A stretch of 7,339 nucleotides of DNA from Methanobacteriota archaeon (GTDB lineage: Archaea > Hydrothermarchaeota > Hydrothermarchaeia > Hydrothermarchaeales > JAADFM01). Numbering within the stretch: position 1 is the first letter of the stretch; every line of letters begins with the position of its first letter. The position numbers and the translations under genes were made by a program. The stretch covers positions 1 to 7,339 of the forward strand of contig JAADFM010000163.1 of assembly GCA_013152845.1 (NCBI GenBank), given 5' to 3'. The notes below the pieces were generated by a model. The model searched no databases and had not been told where the DNA came from. It saw nothing but the letters and a program-made list of their open reading frames with translations. Below are positions 1 through 6,969 of the stretch, one piece after another.

Positions 1-38
1 CAGGCGGTGTTATTAGCCACGATAATAATTCATTACAA

Positions 39-46
39 TAAATATT
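39..46 (+). promoter_or_regulatory. Putative TATA box of the small cysteine-rich ORF
   Basis: An AT-rich block (TAAATATT) is centred about 44 bases before the ATG at 87. With the usual archaeal TATA-to-start spacing of about 26 bases, the transcript would begin near 69 and carry a short leader that includes the ribosome binding site at 75-80. The roadblock gene start at 4159 has the same spacing, which lends some support. The whole 1-60 stretch is AT-rich, so the exact box is uncertain. Confidence 0.35.
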
Positions 47-86
47 ATTCATGATAATCCCATTCAAAGGGGATAGGTGGAAGCCC

Positions 87-257
87 ATGGACCAGAAGAC
101 CTTCATCCGACAGTGCCCGGGCCACTGCGTGACCGCGGGCAAGGACTGCAGCCTCCCGGGGGAGGTGGAGTGCGCCAAGCAGAGGAAGATTCGCGAGCTG
201 ATTGAAGACACCGAAGCGGTAAAAGCCGGTCTATGGTTCGTGGCGTTCCAGGACTAG
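87..257 (+). CDS. Small cysteine-rich hypothetical protein (56 aa)
   Basis: This is an unrecognised small protein. The start at 87 is preferred because AGGTGG at 75-80 lies 6 bases upstream and is a good match to an archaeal Shine-Dalgarno sequence. An upstream in-frame ATG at 51 lacks one. From the 87 start, cysteines fall at residues 10, 14, 21 and 29 (C-x3-C-x6-C-x7-C) in the N-terminal half, followed by a basic/acidic helical stretch and a hydrophobic tail (LWFVAF). The four cysteines could bind zinc or an iron-sulfur cluster, but this is inference and no family signature is recognised. The last 27 bases overlap the 3' end of uvrA on the other strand, so the genes converge. A chance ORF is possible, but the promoter, ribosome site and GC-rich third positions argue for a real gene. 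Confidence 0.55.
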   Translation: MDQKTFIRQCPGHCVTAGKDCSLPGEVECAKQRKIRELIEDTEAVKAGLWFVAFQD

Positions 258-3015
258 CTGCGCCAGGAATTTCCCGGTGTAGCTCTTCTTGACCCCGGCC
301 ACCTCCTCCGGGGTCCCCTCAGCCACGATGCGCCCGCCCTCGTCGCCGCCTTCAGGGCCCAGGTCGATGACCCAGTCTGCCTGCTTTATGACATCCAGGT
401 TGTGCTCGATGACCACCACGGTGTTGCCCCGGTCGGTTAAGCGCGCCAGGACGTTCAAAAGCTTGTTGATGTCGTGGAAGTGCAGTCCCGTGGTGGGCTC
501 GTCCAGGAGGTAGAGGGTCCGGCCGGTCCCCTTCTTGGACAGCTCGGTGGAGAGTTTGACCCGCTGGGCTTCTCCTCCCGACAGGGTGGTGGCGGGCTGG
601 CCGAGCTTTATATATCCCAGTCCCACGTCGTAGAGGGTCTGGAGCTTACGCCTGACGGCCGGCACGTTCTTGAAGAAAGCCAGCGCCTCCTCCACCGTCA
701 TGTCCAGGACATCGGCGATGGTCTTGCCCTTGTAGGTGACCTCCAGGGTCTCCCGGTTGTACCTCTTGCCCTTGCACTCCTCGCAGGGGACATAGATGTC
801 GGGCAAAAAATGCATCTCGATTTTTATGATGCCCCCGCCCTGGCACGCCTCGCACCTGCCGCCCTTGACGTTGAAGGAGAACCGCCCGGGCCTGTAGCCC
901 CGCTTGCGGGACTCCCTGGTCCTCGAGAAGAGCTCCCGGATGGGGGTGAAGACGTTGGTATAGGTGGCCGGATTCGAGCGCGGGGTGCGCCCGATGGGGG
1001 ACTGGTCGATGTTGATGACCTTGTCGATGTGCTCCAGGCCCTCGATGCCGTCGTGGTCCCCGGGGCGGGTGCGGGACCTGTAGAAGTGCCTGGCCAACGC
1101 CGGGTAGAGGATTTCGGAGACCAGGCTGGACTTGCCCGAGCCCGATACCCCGGTGATGCAGGTGAAGACCCCCAGGGGGATTCTTACATCGATGCCCTTG
1201 AGGTTGTTGTGGCGGGCCCCCCTGATGGTCAGGTAGCGGCCGTTGAAGCTGCGCCTCTGTGCCGGCACCGGTATCTGGAGCTCCCCGGAGAGGTACTTCC
1301 CGGTGATGGACTCCTCGACCTTTATGATGTCCTCCACCTTGCCTTCGGCAACCACTCGGCCCCCGTGCTCCCCTGCCCCGGGTCCCATGTCGATGATGTG
1401 GTCTGCCGAGCGCATGGTCTCCTCGTCGTGCTCGACCACGATGACGGTGTTGCCCAGGTCCCGGAGGGCCTTCAGCGTGTCTATGAGGCGTCGGTTGTCC
1501 CGCTGGTGCAACCCGATGGAGGGCTCGTCCAGGATGTAGAGGACCCCGGTGAGACGGGAGCCTATCTGGGTGGCCAGCCGGATGCGCTGGGCCTCGCCCC
1601 CGGAGAGGGTGCCCGCGGCACGGTCCAGGGTCAGGTAGTCCAGCCCAACGGCCATCATGAAGCCCAGGCGCTCCTTTATCTCCTTTAGGACGTTCTCGGC
1701 AATCATGCGGTCCCTCTTGCTGAGCCTGATGTTCTCGATGAAGCGGTAGAACTCGCCCACCGACATGGCCGAGACCTCGGCGATGGACTTGCGCCCCAAC
1801 CGTGACGGCCAGGACCTCGGGTTTGAGCCTCCTGCCCTTGCAGGCCGGGCAGGGCAGGACGGTCATGAAGTTCTCCAGGCGCTCCTTGCGGTACTCGGAG
1901 CTGGTCTGCTTGTAGGTGCGCTCCATCTTGGGGATGATGCCCTCGAATCCCCAGTAGTCGTGGTCCTCGCCGTAGAGGAGCCTTTCCACCTCCCCCGGGT
2001 CCATGTCCTGGATGGGCGTGTGGAGGTCGAAGCCGTGGCGGCTCTCCAGTTTGCGGAGGAAGTAGTATCTCCGGAACCCGATGGTGTGCTGCTCCAGGGG
2101 TTCGATGGCCCCCTCCATGATGGTCTTTGTCCTGTCCGGGATGACAAGGTCAGGGTCGAACTCCATGCGGGTCCCCAGACCCTGGCACTCCGGGCAGGCC
2201 CCGTGGGGTGAGTTGAAGGAGAAATGCCTCGGCTGGAGCTCCTCGAAGCTTATACCGTCCTCCGGACAGGCCAGGTGCTCGGAGTAGGTGATGCGCTCCC
2301 TGCCGGCCTTGACCACGACCACCCCCTCGGCCTTCTGCATGGCGGTCTCCAGGGAGTCGGTGAGGCGGTTCCTTATGCCGTCCTTGAGCACCAGGCGGTC
2401 CACCACCACCTCGATGGTGTGCTTGACGTACTTCTCCAGGTCCGGGGGCTCATCCAGGTCGTGGAGCTCCCCGTCCACGTATGCCCGGACGAAGCCCTCC
2501 TTCCGGAGCTCCTTGAAGAGGGTTTTATACTCCCCTTTGCGGTCCCTGACCACCGGGGAGAGGACCTCAATCCTTTTACCTTCCCCCAGCGCCATGACCT
2601 GCCTGGCTATCTGCTGGACGGTCTGCTTCTGGATTCTGCGGCCGCATTTCGGGCAGTGGGGGATGCCAATCCGGGCGTAGAGGAGGCGCAGGTAGTCGTG
2701 TATCTCGGTGACGGTGCCCACGGTGGAGCGGGGGTTGCGGTGGGTGGTCTTCTGGTCGATGGAGATGGCGGGGGAGAGCCCCTCGATGTAGTCGACCTGT
2801 GGCTTTTTCATCTGCTCCAGGAACTGGCGGGCATAGGCCGAGAGGGACTCCACGTAGCGGCGCTGGCCCTCGGAGTAGAGGGTGTCGAAGGCCAGGGTGG
2901 ATTTCCCTGAGCCCGATAGGCCGGTGATGACCACGAGCCTGTCCCTGGGTATCTCCACGTCGATGTCCTGGAGGTTGTGCTCCCTTGCGCCTTTTATGAA
3001 TATTCTGTCTGCCAT
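231..3015 (-). CDS. uvrA: Excinuclease ABC subunit A (UvrA), interrupted by a one-base frameshift
   Basis: UvrA is the DNA-damage-sensing ATPase of nucleotide excision repair; as a dimer it loads UvrB. Residues 1-407 are read from 3015 to about 1795. They contain the first Walker A (GLSGSGKST, 32-40), a CPKC pair (121/124), the UvrB-binding/zinc region (C250, C274, C277) and CPAC (389/392). The rest is in another frame and carries the first ABC signature (LSGGEAQR, about 470-477), Walker B (LDEPSIGL), second Walker A (GVSGSGKSS, about 622-630), the C-terminal zinc finger (CEAC...CEEC, about 721-747), second signature (about 811-818) and Walker B (LDEPTTGL). Removing one base from the four-C run at 1794-1797 (+ strand) gives a continuous 927 aa, close to the usual 940 or so, and reads VTVGRKSI where the family has VTVGGKSI. 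All motifs are intact, so sequencing error is more likely than inactivation. Neither uvrB nor uvrC is in the window. Archaeal UvrABC is generally regarded as acquired from bacteria. Confidence 0.93.
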
Positions 3016-3040
3016 TTTCCAAAATCAGCATGGAATGAAA

Positions 3041-3058
3041 AAGGGGTAACGTGGGAAA
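3041..3058 (+). repeat. 18-bp direct repeat, copy 1 (left edge of vapBC segment)
   Basis: AAGGGGTAACGTGGGAAA occurs here and again, identically and in the same orientation, at 3757-3774, 716 bases away. Identity stops at both ends of the 18 bases, with only a loose GT-rich resemblance a few bases further on. This copy lies 26-43 bases upstream of the uvrA start codon, in its probable promoter region. Read with the preceding ATGAA it gives a small K-K-G-stop, resembling the K-G-stop that ends vapC. It may therefore be a leftover vapC tail, not an insertion target duplication. Confidence 0.85.
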
Positions 3059-3085
3059 AACTGTCACTTACAACAAGAGCATCAA

Positions 3086-3113
3086 ACGTTAAGTAAATAC
3101 ACATATTTTACGT
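3086..3113 (+). promoter_or_regulatory. Putative vapBC operator/promoter: imperfect inverted repeat over the TATA element
   Basis: The arms ACGTTAAGTA (3086-3095) and TATTTTACGT (3104-3113) are inverted complements at 8 of 10 positions with an 8-base spacer. The right arm contains the best TATA-like stretch (CATATTTTA) and ends two bases before the GGTGAT ribosome site. Ribbon-helix-helix antitoxins typically bind such palindromes in their own promoter and repress jointly with the toxin. That the VapB encoded here binds this palindrome is inferred. Confidence 0.5.
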
Positions 3114-3124
3114 AGGTGATGGGA

Positions 3125-3361
3125 ATGGTCAATATGACACTGAGCATACCAGAGGAACTCCACAGGCTTATGAAGAAACATTCTTACATCAAGTGGAGCG
3201 AGGTGGCAAGGCAGGCCATCCGGGAGAGGGCGCGTGACCTGGAACTCCTGGACAAACTCGCGGCAAAAAGCCTTTTGACCATGGAGGACGTGGAAGAGCT
3301 CGATGAGATCATAAAGGAAGGGGTAATGAAGAGGCACAAGAAGAGCGTGGCTTCACCGTGA
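3125..3361 (+). CDS. vapB: VapB-family antitoxin, ribbon-helix-helix type
   Basis: This is the predicted antitoxin that neutralises the downstream PIN toxin and represses the pair. From the ATG at 3125 it has 78 residues. A short beta strand (NMTLSIPEEL) is followed by two helices (LHRLMKKHSY, then WSEVARQAIRERAR), the arrangement of a ribbon-helix-helix DNA-binding domain. An acidic C-terminal helix (TMEDVEELDEIIKEG) follows and would fit toxin binding. GGTGAT at 3115-3120, a perfect anti-16S match 4 bases upstream, supports the 3125 start. An in-frame GTG at 3116, ATG at 3119 and ATG at 3134 are alternatives, and the last would suit a nearly leaderless transcript from the TATA at 3102-3110. 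Its stop codon overlaps the toxin start by 4 bases, indicating translational coupling. Confidence 0.85.
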   Translation: MVNMTLSIPEELHRLMKKHSYIKWSEVARQAIRERARDLELLDKLAAKSLLTMEDVEELDEIIKEGVMKRHKKSVASP

Positions 3362-3765
3362 ATCTAGTGGTCGATGCTAATATCATAATCGCTGCCATGG
3401 TCAGGGATTCCACGGTGAGGAGGACAATACTCACCAGTTCCCACAAATTCATCTGCCCGGACTTCATTCTCGAAGAGACCAGGAAGCATCTGAAACTTAT
3501 CAGCAGGAAAAATTCCTTGAGCATAAAGGAAAATGAGCAGTTCCTGACTACCCTTTTCAAGTACGTAAAAACCGTCAAGCTTGATGTTTACCGTGATAAA
3601 CTGCCGGAGGCAGAGGAGACTATGAGGAGGATAGACCTCAAGGATGCTCCCTACTTGGCTCTGGCCCTCGCCCTGGGTGCAGACGGCATCTGGACAGAGG
3701 ACCGGCACTTCCTAAGACAGGAAAAGGTGAAGGTCTTTAAGACAGAGGAACTTTTGAAGGGGTAA
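3358..3765 (+). CDS. vapC: VapC-family toxin, PIN-domain ribonuclease
   Basis: This is a predicted Mg-dependent endoribonuclease toxin of 135 residues starting at GTG, with the GTGA overlap joining it to the antitoxin gene. PIN-domain acidic residues are visible: D6 in LVVDANIII, E39/E40 in FILEET, D96 in KDAPYLALALA and D115 in IWTEDRHF, the usual four-acid set, so the active site looks complete. VapC toxins usually cut tRNA or rRNA; the target of this one cannot be read from sequence. Sampled stretches at 3481-3600 are about 38% G+C against about 72% in a uvrA stretch, and Ile/Lys codons are AT-rich, which suggests recent transfer. Its last codons and stop lie within copy 2 of the 18-bp repeat. 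Confidence 0.9.
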   Translation: MNLVVDANIIIAAMVRDSTVRRTILTSSHKFICPDFILEETRKHLKLISRKNSLSIKENEQFLTTLFKYVKTVKLDVYRDKLPEAEETMRRIDLKDAPYLALALALGADGIWTEDRHFLRQEKVKVFKTEELLKG

Positions 3766-3774
3766 CGTGGGAAA
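3757..3774 (+). repeat. 18-bp direct repeat, copy 2 (end of vapC)
   Basis: This is an exact copy of the repeat at 3041-3058, overlapping the last two codons and stop of vapC (LYS-GLY-stop) and the first 9 bases after it. Together the copies bracket the complete vapBC operon with its operator. No transposase or integrase lies inside and no convincing inverted termini are seen. Confidence 0.85.
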
Positions 3775-3810
3775 TCTTGTAGACTGAAAATCGCCACCCC
3801 TGCCGGGCCA

Positions 3811-4159
3811 CTACTCCCCCAGGACCGCCTTTATCTCCTTTACGGCCTCCATCATCTCGATGTGGACCAGACCCAGGTTGGCCTCGGGCTCTGTTACCAC
3901 CACCAGGATGCCCTTGCCGGCATCGGTCATCACGGTATTGGCCCTCTCGGAGATGGTCATGATGTAGTCCATGGCCCCGTGGTTCATCCTCTCGGCCGAG
4001 GCCTCGGCGGTGGAATATGGCCACCGACATGGCCCCCACTATCTCGTCGTCCATCCCCTCGCCCAGGGCACTGGCGATGATGAGGCCGTTCCGCTCCACT
4101 ATCATGGAGCCTTCCACACCGGTGACCCGGTTCAGGTCCAGTAGGATGCGCTCGAGCAT
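3811..4159 (-). CDS. Roadblock/LC7 domain protein, interrupted by a one-base frameshift
   Basis: This is a single-domain roadblock/LC7 (MglB-like) protein; such proteins form dimers that regulate small Ras-like GTPases or act as signalling scaffolds. Residues 1-49 carry the family pattern GVEGSMIVERNGLIIAS followed by DDEIVGAMSVAIF. The frame then shifts at about 4009-4018. The other frame continues with TAEASAERMNHGAM, GKGILVVVTEPEANLGLVHIE and a C-terminal helix ending at the TAG at 3811. Dropping one base gives about 115 aa, normal for the family; adding two would also restore it. Without correction the first frame runs to 3737 as an arginine/glycine-rich shadow. GAGGT at 4166-4170, 6 bases before the ATG, supports the start. 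It lies 49 bases after the unknown 469-aa gene on the same strand and converges on vapC. No GTPase gene is adjacent. Confidence 0.82.
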
Positions 4160-4165
4160 GATTCT

Positions 4166-4206
4166 ACCTCTGTCATTCTGCTTTTATTCCCCGGGGCATT
4201 AATAAA
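4166..4206 (-). promoter_or_regulatory. Putative TATA box and Shine-Dalgarno site of the roadblock gene
   Basis: On the - strand, TTTATTAAT (4198-4206) begins 3 bases after the stop of the preceding gene and is centred 43 bases before the ATG at 4159. That predicts a start near 4177 and a leader of about 18 bases. GAGGT (4166-4170) sits 6 bases before the ATG. A second AT-rich block at 4181-4189 could also serve. The gene may therefore be transcribed independently of the upstream gene. Confidence 0.4.
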
Positions 4207-4208
4207 CC

Positions 4209-5617
4209 CTACGCTTCCAGGAACTCCTTCTTATAGATATTCTTAATCTCCTGGCTGATTTTCAGGCCCTCCATGATACCGGACTGGGCGATTATATCCG
4301 GTATGAGGGCCATTATGAACTGGTGGGCCTTCTCCTTTCCGATGGTCTCCCTGGTAGCGCCCAGGCTGTCCAGGTGCCAGGACATCAGGTGCTTCACCAT
4401 GGCCTCGTTGAAGACTTCCGAGAGCCTGTCCTCCACCTCCTTTATGAACTTCACGGCCGGTACCCTCTCCTTCTCCGACGGCAGCGCCTCCTTTATCTTG
4501 ACGGACACGTTCTTCTTCTCAGGTGATACGTCCACGTTCCTGACCGAGAGGGACTTCTCCAGCACCCCCTCTGCCACCCGGGCAATCTTTTCCCTGGCCT
4601 GGTCCTTGGCCCGATCGTCCATGCTGTTGTAGACCTGGTGGGAGAAGGCGGCCTCGATTAGGAGCTCCGGGTAGTTGGTCTTTATCTCCTCGTCAAAGAC
4701 GAAGTTCACAAGGCAGGTCACCTCCTTTATCCCCTGGAGCCGGCTCGCCTCCTTGACGATTCCGTCCGAGAGCTCCTTTTTGAATTCCGCCAGGGCCTCC
4801 TTGTCCACGTCATAGAACTCGGCCATCAGGCGGTCGACCTCCTCGGCGGAGGGGTCGGAGAGGCGGTAGCTCCTGAGGAGGTCCTTGCGGGATATGCCGA
4901 ATTTGGCCATGAGCTCCGGGAGTATGCCCCGGTTCCACTCGAGTCTTGTGCCGAAGATTATCTGGCCGAATTCCTGCATCTCCCGCTCGGTGAGTTTCCG
5001 GTTGCCCCTCTCCTGGACTCCATGGCCTTCTCAAGGATGAACTCCTGGGGCACCTCCAGGAGGCCGTAGGTATCGGGCTTGGCCTCCCGGGCGGGGACAG
5101 GTGCGGGTGCAGTCTCTGGGGCGGGTGGGCTCCGCTTCTTCTCCTTCTCCCTCCTGGCCCGGCGCGAGATGTCGGTTATCTTCGATATCAGCTCTGCCTT
5201 CTTCTGCGGCCTTGATGCCACAGCCGGGGGCGCTGCGGCCCTGGCCCGGGGCGGGCGGGGCCTCGGCGGGCGCTTCCCCTTCTTCAGTAGGAGCCTCTCG
5301 TCCTCCCTCAGCACCATCTTCAGCTGGATGGGCGTCAGCACGAAGACATCGCTTACGGCCTTCTTTTTCCCTGAAAGGGACGATATCCTGGAGAGGGCCT
5401 TCTCCCCGAAGAGGCGTTCCCCGTCCTCTTCGAAATAGGAGGCCACGGGGCGGCCCTCATCGAAGACCACCATGCCGTCGGATATCCTGCCACGTGATAC
5501 CGCGGTGGAGCGCAGGACACACCTCAGGCCCATCTCCTCGATGGCCCTGACCTTCTCGTCGTAGGGGAGGGTCTCCAGGTCCCTGGCGTCATACCTCTGA
5601 AGGCGGGGTAACCTCAT
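4209..5617 (-). CDS. Uncharacterised archaeal protein (about 469 aa, possibly DUF2226-like), interrupted by a one-base frameshift
   Basis: I do not firmly recognise this protein. Three parts are visible. Residues 1-115 form a compact domain; the stretch about 34-80 (GRISDGMVVFDEGRPVAS...GEKALSRI) resembles the beta-rich PATAN/DUF4388 type of module found in polarity and gliding systems. Residues about 115-185 form a proline-, alanine- and arginine-rich low-complexity linker. The rest is a charged, mostly helical C-terminal part with no known motif. The first frame runs from the ATG at 5617 to a stop at 4958; the second frame is protein-like from about 5015 to the stop at 4209. Strong coding character (QERGNRKLTERE) upstream of the second frame's first ATG (4979) argues for one gene missing a base at about 5012-5017, not two overlapping genes. 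No signal peptide or membrane segment is seen. The roadblock gene follows 49 bases downstream. The DUF2226 suggestion is from memory and weak. Confidence 0.68.
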
Positions 5618-5642
5618 ATCATCACTAAATAGACGACCTTGG

Positions 5643-5651
5643 GATATATCC
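5643..5651 (-). promoter_or_regulatory. Putative TATA box of the 469-aa gene
   Basis: On the - strand a purine-rich, BRE-like AAAAAGG is followed by ATATATCC, centred about 30 bases before the ATG at 5617. This predicts a transcript starting only a few bases before the start codon. GTGAT at 5621-5625 is just 3 bases from the ATG, so a nearly leaderless message is plausible. Confidence 0.4.
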
Positions 5652-5681
5652 TTTTTCCTATCCCGCCTGCCCGGAGGGGGG

Positions 5682-6554
5682 TCATTTCACTATCTTTCTG
5701 ATATCTATCTCGAGGATGTCCTCGGCCCCCTGGTTCTTCAGCTCGGGTATGAGGATATTGACCTCCTTTTTCGGGACCACCGTCTCCAGGGCATAGTATC
5801 CGGAGTTCCAGAGCTTCGATACCGTCGGGTTCTTCATGGAAGGCAGTATCTCTATCACCGACTCCAGCCTATCCTCGGGCACGTTCATGCTCAGGAGGAC
5901 CTTCCCCCTGCCCTCTATGACGCTCAGTAGGAGGGTCTTTATCTCGTCAATGGCCCTGGCCTTTTCCGGGTCCCTCATGGACTCCTTGTTGGCCAGGAGT
6001 TTGGTTGTGGATTCCAGGATGGTACCTATTATCTTGAGGCGGTTCCTCCTCAGGGTGGTACCGGTCTCGGTCAGGTCGATGACCACGTCCATGAGGTCCG
6101 GGACCTTGGCCTCCGAGGCGCCGTAGGAGAAGTGGATGTCCACAGGGATGTTCAGGTCATCGAAGTACTTCCGGGTCAGGTTCGGGAACTCCGTTGTGAT
6201 TCTGCTGCCCGGCTTTATGTCCTCGGGCCGCTCTATCTCGGAGTCCTCAGGCACCGCTATCACGAGCTTTACCGTGCCCGCCCCGCTCTTTGCATAGGGC
6301 ATATCGGCGATGACCTCAACATCGGCACCGCTTTCCTGGACCCAGTCCCACCCGGAGATACCCAGGTCGAAGTAACCCTCCTGGATGTAGCCGGGTATCT
6401 CCTGGGGCCTCAGTATCTTGACCTTGGAAATCCTGGGGTCATCTATGGAGGGGGAATAATCCCTGAAGTTCCTCCTGACCTCCAGGCCTGCTTCCTTGAA
6501 GAGGAGCATGGTCTGCTCTCCCAGGCTCCCCTTTGGCAGTGCTATCCGCAGCAT
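5682..6554 (-). CDS. hisG: ATP phosphoribosyltransferase, long form (HisG)
   Basis: HisG catalyses the first step of histidine biosynthesis, joining ATP and PRPP to give phosphoribosyl-ATP in the cytoplasm. The frame is intact at 290 aa, the size of the long form, which is feedback-inhibited by histidine and does not need HisZ. The N-terminus (LRIALPKGSL) is typical. The catalytic domain includes DLGISGWDWV (63-72) and the PRPP-binding loop around residues 157-171 (VVIDLTETGTTLRRN), preceded by SEAKVPDL. The C-terminal regulatory ACT-like domain (about 208-290) has the expected MKNPTVSKL and LKNQGAEDILEIDI. No other his gene is in the window, so this is not part of a visible histidine operon. 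It lies 49 bases after mptD with its own strong TATA box between. Confidence 0.96.
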   Translation of the reverse strand: MLRIALPKGSLGEQTMLLFKEAGLEVRRNFRDYSPSIDDPRISKVKILRPQEIPGYIQEGYFDLGISGWDWVQESGADVEVIADMPYAKSGAGTVKLVIAVPEDSEIERPEDIKPGSRITTEFPNLTRKYFDDLNIPVDIHFSYGASEAKVPDLMDVVIDLTETGTTLRRNRLKIIGTILESTTKLLANKESMRDPEKARAIDEIKTLLLSVIEGRGKVLLSMNVPEDRLESVIEILPSMKNPTVSKLWNSGYYALETVVPKKEVNILIPELKNQGAEDILEIDIRKIVK

Positions 6555-6576
6555 GACAAACCTGAACTAGTTGATA

Positions 6577-6585
6577 TAATATAAA
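6577..6585 (-). promoter_or_regulatory. TATA box of hisG; likely leaderless transcript
   Basis: On the - strand TTTATATTA is centred 27 bases before the hisG ATG (6554), in an AT-rich island within GC-rich surroundings. The expected transcription start coincides with the start codon, and no clear Shine-Dalgarno sequence precedes the ATG. hisG is therefore probably transcribed on its own as a leaderless or nearly leaderless mRNA. Confidence 0.6.
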
Positions 6586-6603
6586 ACTATCCCGGGGCCG
6601 GGC

Positions 6604-6969
6604 CTACTCCCGGTTCTCCCCCAGGGACTCTATCTCCTCCACGTACATCAGGGGGTAGTCCATCTCCTCCCTGTACTCCATCCTGCAGACGCACCTGGTA
6701 CCCCCGACCCGCACCGTCACCCTCACGTCCAGCATCTTCCCGGTAAGGGAGAGGTAGTCGAATTCGTTCCCTATCCTGTCGAAGAACCTCTCATCGATTT
6801 TGACCCTTGCGTCCTCCACGAAGGGCTGGTTCTTCACGGCCTCCTCGATGGCGGCCTCCAGGGACGCCCTGCTCCTCCTGCTGACAGGGGTCCCGATGAA
6901 CTGGTGGTATATCCCCCCGAGCTTTATCCCACCCTCGAAGACGGCTTCCTCCCTCTCGCTCAGAACCAT
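6604..6969 (-). CDS. mptD: Archaeal dihydroneopterin aldolase (MptD family)
   Basis: MptD cleaves 7,8-dihydroneopterin to 6-hydroxymethyl-dihydropterin and glycolaldehyde, an early step towards tetrahydromethanopterin and related archaeal pterins. From the ATG at 6969 it has 121 aa, the family's usual size. The core FEGGIKLGGIYHQFIGTPVS, then SLEAAIEEAVKNQPFV, matches my memory of the COG2098 family. E12, H22 and Q48 keep the spacing of E25, H35 and Q61, recalled as important in the Methanocaldococcus enzyme; Y99 or Y109 may supply the tyrosine. An in-frame GTG at 6978 would add three residues. Neither start has a strong ribosome site. The 5' end overlaps the end of the preceding gene by 10 bases, so coupled translation is likely. 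The partner steps of the pathway are not in the window. Confidence 0.85.
   Translation of the reverse strand: MVLSEREEAVFEGGIKLGGIYHQFIGTPVSRRSRASLEAAIEEAVKNQPFVEDARVKIDERFFDRIGNEFDYLSLTGKMLDVRVTVRVGGTRCVCRMEYREEMDYPLMYVEEIESLGENRE

Noticed and set aside
474..1688. Long open frame (about 404 codons) antisense to uvrA, and a similar one at 2224-2910
   Set aside because: Both are mirror images of the high-GC uvrA coding frame, with low-complexity G/L/V/D-rich translations and no family signature; typical shadow frames.
646..1790. Continuation of the first uvrA frame past the break, rich in H, R, G and P
   Set aside because: The translation has no UvrA motifs, whereas the alternative frame contains both ABC signatures and the second Walker A; it is out-of-frame read-through.
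1797..1799. TTG as the start of a separate half-length UvrA-like gene
   Set aside because: It falls exactly at the frame break inside a conserved UvrA segment, with no promoter or ribosome site; a split gene is less likely than an indel.
3056..3757. Terminal inverted repeats just inside the 18-bp direct repeats
   Set aside because: Only a scattered CTGTC...TTA resemblance is seen; it is too short and gapped to call an insertion-sequence end.
3766..3810. Possible terminator between vapC and the roadblock gene
   Set aside because: No stable hairpin or clear T-rich tract is visible on either strand in this 45-base convergent gap.
1673..4690. Recurring TTTATCTCCTT-like string at several sites
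   Set aside because: It is the complement of AAG GAG ATA AAA-type codons (K-E-I-K) inside helices of coding genes; codon preference, not a regulatory repeat.
4958..4979. Overlap of two independent genes between the halves of the 469-aa protein
   Set aside because: Coding character of the downstream frame extends upstream of its first ATG to about 5015, and the tail of the upstream frame looks like shadow sequence. Not fully excluded.
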